DNA of 64,000 bases from Rhizodiscina lignyota (taxonomy: Eukaryota > Ascomycota > Dothideomycetes > Aulographales > Rhizodiscinaceae): contig ML978121.1 of the NCBI GenBank assembly GCA_010015805.1, positions 3,968,001-4,032,000 of the forward strand. The letters run 5' to 3'. The notes below the pieces were generated by a model. The model worked only from the letters and a program-made list of their open reading frames with translations, was not told where the DNA came from and searched no databases. The translations under genes were made by a program, and so were the position numbers. Positions 57,037 through 64,000 of this stretch are shown here, one piece after another; positions within the stretch are counted from its first letter, which is position 1; every line of letters starts with the position of its first letter.

Positions 57037-57674
57037 TGTCGCTGCTCTGTGTCCGCGCCCCGCCCGCCAGTCCGCCTAGTCAGCTATTATTTCAAGATAC
57101 ATCGCAGCAGCTCTGTCGCCGAACACGACAATTGCTATGCCGCATCAGCGCGCGTTCAAGCCAAACCGCATATTCCTGGCTAGATTGAGATGGTCGGGTT
57201 AGGCACTGGGCTTACAATGGGGCGGCATAGGGCTGGAAAGGTCACTTTTGCTTGTCTGCTAGACGATTGCTCTTATTTCGGAGCAGAGGCGGGCTTTTAT
57301 ACTTGCTTCAGTCGATTTTGCGCCATTGATGATGATTTTATTAATGCGCTTTCGGGTTCTTCAATCACACCGTCGTTACTGTCTTTAGGATGAAGTTTAT
57401 GGCTAGCAGTGGGGAATTGCTTTAAGATGGCTTTTGCTGGCTTGGCAATGAATACTATGGAATTTTATGAGGGACCATATCGTCTTTCAATTGCTGTTCT
57501 CGTGGTGACTGTCTCAATCTTGGCCTTCCAGCAGTGCCGTATGCTCCTCAGCCTGGATGACTCTTTAACCGATCTGTGCAGGTATTCCTTCAGTCCACTA
57601 GCTGAATCTACTCGGCCTCGTATCATACATGAAACTATTCACAAGCATATGCAATATATTCTCTTACATCATTA
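57037..57674. other. Intergenic, convergent 3' ends
   Basis: About 640 bp of 3' flank between eIF1 and the mL45-like gene. The 57190-57480 part is T-rich. No gene seen. Confidence 0.4.
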
Positions 57675-58884
57675 TCAACTCGCCGTCCTCGCTGCACCAG
57701 CCCTCCTCATCGCCTTCTCCTCCTCCTTCATCTGCACATATCGTGAATAGCTCGTCTCCTCCGCGAATCCCCACACAAGCCACGGCTCCTCAGCACCGTC
57801 CCATATCCGCCGCTGCAGAACGAGATACTCCACCACATCTTTTGGTTCGCCTTCGTACACCTCGAGCTCTTCTCCTGCCATCTCCGGCTTCGCCTGCGCC
57901 TTTCGATTGGGACTGTATATCGCGCGTGCAAAGTCGTAGGTTGTATTCGTCGCTTTTGAAGATGTAACGGTGGACCGCGAGAGCCGCTGTCTCGTCACCA
58001 TCCGCACGACGACCTGCCGTACACCTGTATCCCCGCCGTGGGTGTCCTTGAAGGGTAGGATGCTTGATCGATGCGATACAATTGTACTCTTACCACCTCC
58101 TCCGCCTAATATCCCGCCTATTCCAAATAGCCCACTAGAAGATGGCTTCTCACTCGTCCACGTCAATCGCTCATGTGGCTTCCGCTTCGCTAGTCGAGAC
58201 TGGAAGTTCGCCAGCAGTCCGTCCGCACAGATACTCCGTAGCGTCGCAGTGTCGCCGGCTGCGAAGGCGGTATACATGTCATGGTGGAGCTCTTCTGCAA
58301 GCCGGGTTAGGCGTCTGCGGCGCAGGAAGTCGAGCCGGGGACGCGGTTTGACGCGCCGGTTTAGGAGGAATTTGTAGTGCATGTTTCTGTTTCATGGCTT
58401 TCTTAGCTGCTGGTTCTGGTTTCCATATTGGTATCGTCTGATCTTCTGCTAGATGGACAGGAGAAGAGAGTAGGGCAATTACGCACGTGTAGAGATTAGT
58501 TAATAATGCTCTAAGCCAGCCTCTCACTAGCGCAAATCTCTCTCGTGGCTCGCGCAGTAGTGAAGGACAGTTGGAGCCTCGTGGCCAAATCATAGTCCCC
58601 GGAATCAGGCCCATGTCATTTGGCATGGTGTCCATGTTTCGACGCGCTTCGGCTTGTTGCGTCGACGGCGCTTTCTGCCGCTTCTCGAGTGATGCGTTGC
58701 GCCTCGGCATCATTGACTTTTTGACATTGCAGCTGGGGGAGGTGCTGAATGGATGGCAGTCGGGGATGAGGGCGTGCTGTGGTGGCTGGCGGAGGCATTG
58801 GTATTGAGGGCGATGTTTAAGAGGACGGCGGGAGACGGTGGAAGAGAGGGGGATAGATATCCGAGGAGGCCGTGAGAAGGCCAT
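57675..58884 (-). CDS. Mitochondrial mL45/MBA1-like protein (Tim44-like fold)
   Basis: Exons complement(58884..58487) and complement(58386..57675) are joined over a 100-nt intron (GTGCGT...AAACAG), giving 369 residues. The N-terminus is an Arg/Ser/Pro-rich presequence (MAFSRPPRISIPLSSTVSRR). Family text includes GLIPGTMIWPRGSNCPSLL, then after the junction RLTRLAEELHHDMYTAFAAGDTATLRSICADGLLANF and a C-terminal beta-rich part with VEYLVLQRRIWDG and WLVWGFAEETSYSRYVQ. Mba1/mL45 sits at the exit of the mitochondrial ribosome and tethers it to the inner membrane for co-translational insertion. The acceptor choice is set by phase, since the first AG candidates lead to a stop. Confidence 0.82.
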
Positions 58885-59082
58885 TTTGTGCCGTTATGGT
58901 TGGAGAACTGAGGTTATTGAAGCTTGATATTGAATTTCTTCAGACGAGAACGACGCGAGTCATGATGCCAGGCGCGGTTCATCCTCGGCACTGGCTATTC
59001 CTATGACAACGGCCCGAACAGGTGCAATCAAAACACGCAAGAGTCAAGTTACACACACCGCCATTGCGATCTGAGACACGTT
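58885..59082. promoter_or_regulatory. Divergent promoter region (mL45-like / unknown 661-residue gene)
   Basis: 198 bp between divergent starts. No specific element recognised. Confidence 0.4.
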
Positions 59083-61068
59083 ATGCGTAACATGCATAGC
59101 ATGGACAGGCCACGCACTGCCATCCCTGAGGACATTGTCGTCCCTTCGAGGACGTCTAGCGTCAGGAGATCGCACTATGGATCTGGGCCGGTGGGCCGCG
59201 ACGGCGAACGCGAGCGTAAACAACATCAACATCACCGCCGGACGCAGAGTGCAATTGATCCACACATGTTCACAGCCAACTCCACTTTTCTGTTCTCTGG
59301 AAACGACATTGCTCCGGCGAGGACGTCGAGTCTTATCAGACAGCCTGAAGTAAGACCTCGTCCGCAGGACAGCAGACGGCACCTCTTGCATCGCCGGACG
59401 CAGAGTACTATCGACAAGCTGATCTCTGCTTCGTCGCTGACGTTGCAGGCCAGTCATGTATCTACGGATATGCAGTTCAATTGCAGCAGGAAACGAAAGA
59501 GCCAGGATGAGCTGTTGACGACTCATGGTAGACATGACGCTCCTCTGCAAGCTGGAGAAAGAGCGCCATTGCAGCCTATAACCAATCCTGGCATCAGCCC
59601 CCCCACAAAGCCGGATCCTATTGCCACTAGAAGTCAGACGCGGCAGTCGAAGACGTTGACTACCACCTCACAGAGTCTGCGTTCGAAGGAATCGAAAGCT
59701 TTCAGCACTATCGTATCAGGGCGTCAAACCAGCTTTAGGGGCATTCTAGAGACCGACCCAGACAGCACTGCTGCATTGTGGGGGAAAGTCAGAGCATCCA
59801 AGTATCGTATTCCAACTATGGCGCCGAAGGCCGGTGATTCAGAAAGCACAAGCTCGAGGAGCTTACGCCGACGAGATACTCCAACGACCGGAGAGACTCC
59901 TGCTACGGAAGCAACTCTCTTGGAGAAGGATGCCGGTAACAAATCCAAGGCGCAGCAGACACCAGGACGGAAAAGTGCCGCAACACCAGAGCCTGCGCTT
60001 ACGAAAGTGTTGAGCGAAGTGCCTTCTCCACCTCATAGCAGCGCTGAACTTCGCAGCAACGCGGAAACCGAGTCTCGAACGGTATCTTCAGAATTCCCCA
60101 TCACCATCCGGAGCCCACAGTTTCAAGCGCAAGTCTTCCAACCCCGTAATATCGTCATCAACAGCGAAAAGCGGACGGAAGAGGTACACGAACACTTCCA
60201 GACCGAGAAGCCCTCTGACGGGGCGACTTTTAGCTACACGAGCCTCGAAGGGCTTGAGGCGGCTGGCGTTTTCTTGTCGCTGACCGACGACAATGTTGCT
60301 AGGATTGTAGACGAGTACGACTTTATGAGGTCTACAATGCTTTGCGATGAAGAATATGCTACATTTGCTCGGGAGACGTTTTTCCTTCGTCAGCGGAGGT
60401 TAAAAAGCTACCCGATAGACAGAAAGTGGCGAGCCGAACGAGTCTTTCATTTGGTTTGCTCGCCAGAACCCCTGAGTAGCTGGCAGGCTCCTCCACTGTA
60501 CCCAGCTACAGTTCCCACTGATGGATACAAGTGGGACATCCATCCGGACTGTGCGTATTGGTTATCCTTGACGGGTTTCAACTCGAGATACCGCAGTGAA
60601 CTTCAACAAGCCGTATTTGTCCACAGAGACTGGATTACATGTCCATATCTGACGGTCGAATTCAAGAAACACAACCAGAGTGGGGCCCAGGCTCTGACAC
60701 AGGCACTTACGGCTGCCGCGTTAGCTTTGTTCAACAGATTCGAGCTAAAGAGAAAGGCACTTGAAGCGGAAGCACGGAATTGGAGCGAGGGTGATGCAGA
60801 GATGACCCGCCACTACGTTATCACATTCTTCGAGGCGAGGTACACGATATGGATTCTTCTTGCCGATGTGAAAGATGCGACTTGGACAGGTTGCACTTTG
60901 GGCCGGTTGTACACGTCTGCATGCGTGAGCTCCGCTTCGGTGAGAGCGCTCGAGTCGTGGATTAATGAAATCCACCGGTGGGGACTGCAGAAGCATGCGG
61001 GCGACTGCCATGGTGATATGATGCGCATTTTGGAGGCGAACGGGACAGATGTTTCGATGATGAAGTAG
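59083..61068 (+). CDS. Unknown protein with a possible PD-(D/E)XK C-terminal domain
   Basis: A single exon of 661 residues. Residues 1-330 are low-complexity, basic and Ser/Thr-rich. They include a duplicated unit: RTSS at 23-26 and 80-83, each followed by HRRTQS(A/T)ID at 51-59 and 103-111. Residues about 390-650 look globular. There GYKWDIHPDCAYWL, DWITCPYLTVEFKKH and a long helix (AQALTQALTAAALALFNRF) form a pattern seen in fungal PD-(D/E)XK-like domains, with D516, E526 and K528 as possible active-site residues. RRTQS sequences are plausible basophilic kinase sites. The nuclease idea is inference from one motif; another possibility is a non-catalytic relative. Confidence 0.6.
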   Translation: MRNMHSMDRPRTAIPEDIVVPSRTSSVRRSHYGSGPVGRDGERERKQHQHHRRTQSAIDPHMFTANSTFLFSGNDIAPARTSSLIRQPEVRPRPQDSRRHLLHRRTQSTIDKLISASSLTLQASHVSTDMQFNCSRKRKSQDELLTTHGRHDAPLQAGERAPLQPITNPGISPPTKPDPIATRSQTRQSKTLTTTSQSLRSKESKAFSTIVSGRQTSFRGILETDPDSTAALWGKVRASKYRIPTMAPKAGDSESTSSRSLRRRDTPTTGETPATEATLLEKDAGNKSKAQQTPGRKSAATPEPALTKVLSEVPSPPHSSAELRSNAETESRTVSSEFPITIRSPQFQAQVFQPRNIVINSEKRTEEVHEHFQTEKPSDGATFSYTSLEGLEAAGVFLSLTDDNVARIVDEYDFMRSTMLCDEEYATFARETFFLRQRRLKSYPIDRKWRAERVFHLVCSPEPLSSWQAPPLYPATVPTDGYKWDIHPDCAYWLSLTGFNSRYRSELQQAVFVHRDWITCPYLTVEFKKHNQSGAQALTQALTAAALALFNRFELKRKALEAEARNWSEGDAEMTRHYVITFFEARYTIWILLADVKDATWTGCTLGRLYTSACVSSASVRALESWINEIHRWGLQKHAGDCHGDMMRILEANGTDVSMMK

Positions 61069-61345
61069 ATGGCGTTCCCTGTATTTACGGCGCATTTCAA
61101 CGTATGTGCATGATATGTATAATGTTCAGCTAATATATTTCGGGTAGATATTTTGTACGTTAACTGTAGATATGGCAAGCAGATGCTCGAGCGCAACAAG
61201 GGCAGTGCGGAGAATCTGTCGTACCCTGTTCGAATATGCATGCTCGAATTCCCCGGTTCTGCTTGTCTGTTTTCTGGAATTCAGTCTGCGACACTGTTCC
61301 TATTCGATCCATACCATCGAACGCTTTTTGTCATTGGTTTAATCA

Positions 61346-61552
61346 ATGAAGTCCCTCGCTACTTCGACACTCCTTTTGCTAGGCTTCGTCACAGCTGCGG
61401 CTGCCAGGGCGGCACCATATAGCAATTCAAATTCAGGCGCCCTGGGCCGTCGTGCCACAGATCCAGCAATACCATTCACTACTGGACCAATGTGTAATGG
61501 CACGATGAGTGGGAATAGCACAAGTGGCAATTCGGCTTTCAGCTGCGCATAG
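61346..61552 (+). CDS. Possible small secreted protein (68 residues)
   Basis: MKSLATSTLLLLGFVTAAAARA is a strong signal peptide with a likely cut near residue 22, followed by a short pro-region ending in the Kex2-like dibasic site LGRR. The mature part is about 30 residues, Ser/Thr/Asn/Gly-rich, with two Cys (GPMCNG, FSCA) and several N-glycosylation sites (CNGT, GNST). Just downstream, in another frame (61590-61780), a Cys-rich open stretch (NGTWHC, GCFSW, WCIES, CDGCG) could be a missed exon of a longer secreted protein. Secreted Cys proteins of this size include effectors and wall proteins; no role is claimed. Confidence 0.4.
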   Translation: MKSLATSTLLLLGFVTAAAARAAPYSNSNSGALGRRATDPAIPFTTGPMCNGTMSGNSTSGNSAFSCA

Positions 61553-62850
61553 TCCATGACCGATACGAACGACGAGCTTCCCGGGCACTGTGCCGAATAG
61601 CGTTAATGGAACATGGCACTGTGTCGACGCCATTAGCAAAGGCGGTATCCAGCTTGGATGCTTCAGCTGGGAGAGCCGGTCTTCACAACATCGAGGTTGG
61701 GCGTGGTGTATTGAGTCCGCCTGCGATGGCTGCGGCGTTCATCCAGGAAAGTTATTGGCTTTGGTAGAATCGCTGCGGAGTACTCGGTACCATCGTTTGT
61801 TAGATACCTATAGACGAGGTTTGAAAGCGGATAGAATGCGTGTCCATTTTGGTTGGCACGTCCAACTCGCTAGAAGTTCTATGCCAATACCTTGAGATCG
61901 AAAGTCCCGTTGTCACGAGCAAATTTGATGCTTTCCGATCGCAGCCAGGCCTCGTTCGACCGAATTCAGGGACACTTGAATCGGAATCGGAACATTTAAC
62001 TTGAACATTAGAAATCCAAGTTCATGATCTACTTGAACGACCTTGGATGTTTTCATGATGGAATTCGGAGCTACTTCTAGACTCCGAAGTTTTGCTGCCA
62101 TTGTGAGAGCAATATCTGATTTTGTGCAATGTTTAAAGGTCTGGTCTTGAGATTGACTGCATGCCGGCAGTTTTCGGTACCTTTGAAGTGAGTGTAGATA
62201 CGATTTTGGTTGCAATTGCAGATAGCATGAAGTGCTCCAGTCGTGCTTCAGATTTTCACGGAGAGAGAAGCGGGAGACGTGTGCCAATTCGCTGAAGATA
62301 TGAAACGATTTATATCTTCTGTTCTGATAACACTGAGTTTCACCTCGTGTTATTCTAAATTCAATTTCAATTGGTGCTCGTCCTGCACTTGTGTTGTATG
62401 GGCGATGGGAAGATGTTGTCTCCCTCCGCCTATCGCCAATTCGCCTGCAGTATGCAGATCACTGGTCCGGAATACCCATAAGCCAGCAGCCGCAAGACCA
62501 ACGGGCATTCCTACATGAGCTGTTCCACACTGCATGAATACCGAGTATGGCCGAATAAGTTGCCGACTGTTACTCCGCTGTTTACCCCCGGTCGAACATT
62601 AGTGTCTCGTCTCCCGTACAGGCTCGCATTTTCTTGCCAGTAGAACATACCATTATGATACTCATTGATCGGAGCGATGAGTAATAATGAGGCTTGCGAG
62701 AGCTGTTATGGAGTTACTTTAGGCATCTATCATTGTCTATAAGTCGCCATCTTTCCCCATTTCTTTCTTGTCATCATCAGGGTAGGGAATACGGTAATCA
62801 CTTCATCTGCCCCATTACATCAACTCCAAAGATACAGCAAACCAATCAAG
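61553..62850. other. Region with unplaced small frames, promoter of hydrolase gene
   Basis: About 1.3 kb. It includes the Cys-rich plus-strand segment 61590-61780 and a minus-strand open stretch at 61913-62102 (LGFLMFKLNVPIPIQVSL). Neither could be completed into a gene. Confidence 0.35.
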
Positions 62851-63762
62851 ATGTCAGCCCACACATACGAGACCGCCCCGATCAGTCGTGTCACCGTTAA
62901 CGGCGTCACACACGCATACCGCCTCTTTGGCAAATGGAGCAAAGAGCTCCCTCCTCTGCTGATGATCAACCATTTCCGCAGTAACATGGACCATTGGGAC
63001 CCGCTCATGATCAACCCCCTCGCTACGAGCCGTCAGATCCTCCAGATCGATCCTCCTGGGACGGGACACACAAAGTCTGGCACCGTCCTGACCACCTTCC
63101 AGGACATGGCTGACATGTATGCTAACGTTGCACGCACCATCGGCATTAACCAAGTCGACCTCATCGGCTTCAGCATCGGTTCTATGCAGGCACAGCTGCT
63201 GGCTTTGAATCAGCCTGCTGGCTTCGTGCGACGCCTCATCCTCGCAGGGAGCAGGCCGAGTGGAACACATCCTGGCCTCTCGAATGCAGATGGTTCGATG
63301 CGCAAGGTCTTGCAAAGTGCCGAAGGCTCTGATGCCGAAGCGTGCAAACACGCGTTCTGCCACACATTCTTCCCTCTCACGCCGGAGAAGCAGGCTCGTG
63401 CTGCAGCGAGCTGGGACCGCATGCAGGCAGCACATCCGAACCGACCGCTATATTTGCACGCCGAGGGGACGTCAAACTTGGTCAAGGCGATCGGAAAGTT
63501 CATCAACCCCACTGAGGAGAGAGGCAAGAGCTATGAGAGGCTGGGGCACTTGAAGATTCCAGTGTTGGTGGCGAATGGGAGTAAGGACGAGCTTGTACCA
63601 ACCGAGAACAGCTACATCTTGTTCGAGAAACTGCCAAACGCCAGGTTGGAGCTGTGGCCATTCAGTGGACACGGATTCCTGGACGAGTATGCTGAGAGTT
63701 TTGCGGCTTGTGTCAACCAGTTTCTGGATGAGGACTTGGAAGGACTCAAGGCGAGCTTGTGA
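62851..63762 (+). CDS. Alpha/beta-hydrolase fold protein
   Basis: A single exon of 303 residues. The core is canonical: LLMINHFRSNMDHWDP (oxyanion region), ILQIDPPGTGHTKSG, the nucleophile elbow GFSIGSMQA (Ser in G-x-S-x-G), VLVANGSKDELVP for the acid, and FSGHGFLDEY for the catalytic His. The cap region (about 150-220) is helical. The substrate is unknown: epoxide hydrolases, haloperoxidase-like esterases and C-C hydrolases share this layout. The start ATG at 62851 follows AATCAAG. No signal peptide, so cytosolic. Confidence 0.85.
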   Translation: MSAHTYETAPISRVTVNGVTHAYRLFGKWSKELPPLLMINHFRSNMDHWDPLMINPLATSRQILQIDPPGTGHTKSGTVLTTFQDMADMYANVARTIGINQVDLIGFSIGSMQAQLLALNQPAGFVRRLILAGSRPSGTHPGLSNADGSMRKVLQSAEGSDAEACKHAFCHTFFPLTPEKQARAAASWDRMQAAHPNRPLYLHAEGTSNLVKAIGKFINPTEERGKSYERLGHLKIPVLVANGSKDELVPTENSYILFEKLPNARLELWPFSGHGFLDEYAESFAACVNQFLDEDLEGLKASL

Positions 63763-63946
63763 GACTGAAGACGGGAAGAGAGTGTAAAATGCGACGAGTT
63801 GCAAAGAGGATGTGACCAAGACATGATTGTGCTCGAAAGGGAATGTTCGTATACGAAGATAAAATGCTCAAAAATCAACCTAGTCTCCGCCAAATCCCAC
63901 GGGGTATTCCATGCCTCTCCGTCCCTCAACGCCAGATATGATCTCA

Positions 63947-64000
63947 CTAAAACCGAGTGTTGATCGCAGGCAGCTCCGCCGCTCCGCCCTTTCCCTCGTG
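63947..64000 (-). CDS. Possible C-terminus of a gene running off the right edge
   Basis: Reading minus from base 64000 gives 17 residues, HEGKGGAAELPAINTRF, and then TAG. The Gly/Ala-rich run into PAINTRF looks like a protein end, and the spacing to the hydrolase stop (about 185 bp, convergent) is normal here. Too short to identify. Confidence 0.3.
   Translation of the reverse strand, partial: HEGKGGAAELPAINTRF

Noticed and set aside
61913-62287. Minus-strand 124-codon frame
   Set aside because: A short protein-like stretch (about 61913-62102) but no splice partner, domain or promoter logic; left unannotated.
1-64000. CRISPR arrays, prophage or bacterial insertion sequences
   Set aside because: No regularly spaced direct repeats, no transposase genes and no terminal inverted repeats were seen; the window is eukaryotic with spliceosomal introns throughout.

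Overview
The window is nuclear DNA of a filamentous ascomycete (Pezizomycotina; a dothideomycete is my best guess, not proven). It has compact single genes on both strands and short spliceosomal introns, mostly 45-70 nt, with CTAAC/CTGAC-like branch sites. It also carries fungal-specific families: Tea1/kelch, SLA2 with an I/LWEQ module, Zn2Cys6 regulators, PRISE reductases and a pisatin-demethylase-like P450. No bacterial-style operon, CRISPR array, rRNA or convincing tRNA was seen. I rebuilt most genes by joining exons so that the reading phase closes at every junction.

Layout. 1-14.8 kb is housekeeping: the 3' part of a Tea1/KelA-like polarity gene, a Gemin2-like SMN-complex gene, an F-box gene, a cis-CaaD-like tautomerase, the exosome cap subunit RRP40 divergent from cytosolic aspartyl-tRNA synthetase, and the ribosome-associated Hsp70 SSZ1. 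14.8-19 kb is gene-poor. It holds a possible decayed gene and a stand-alone I-PpoI-like His-Me finger endonuclease relative. 19-32.2 kb is the accessory part: a secreted beta-propeller lactonase, an MFS exporter, a PRISE-type short-chain reductase, a cytochrome P450, a HAD hydrolase of the YKR070W type and a Zn2Cys6 regulator. Reductase, P450, transporter and regulator side by side look like a small secondary-metabolism or detoxification cluster with no backbone synthase in view.

33-64 kb returns to core genes: GPI2 (first step of GPI-anchor synthesis), an unknown 146-residue protein, SLA2, a GNAT acetyltransferase, SLU7, an NTF2-like protein, a tandem FolB protein, a SPOUT1/C9orf114-like RNA methyltransferase, MED12, the small ER protein Asterix cut into eight exons, eIF1, an mL45/MBA1-like mitochondrial protein, an unknown protein with a possible PD-(D/E)XK domain, a possible small secreted protein, an alpha/beta hydrolase, and perhaps the tail of a further gene at the right edge.

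The most noteworthy points are the accessory cluster, the homing-endonuclease-like protein with apparently intact catalytic residues, the PD-(D/E)XK-like protein, and several splicing oddities: a GC-AG intron in the AspRS gene, a stop-free 69-nt intron in MED12 that hides in a continuous ORF, and micro-exons of 12-18 nt.
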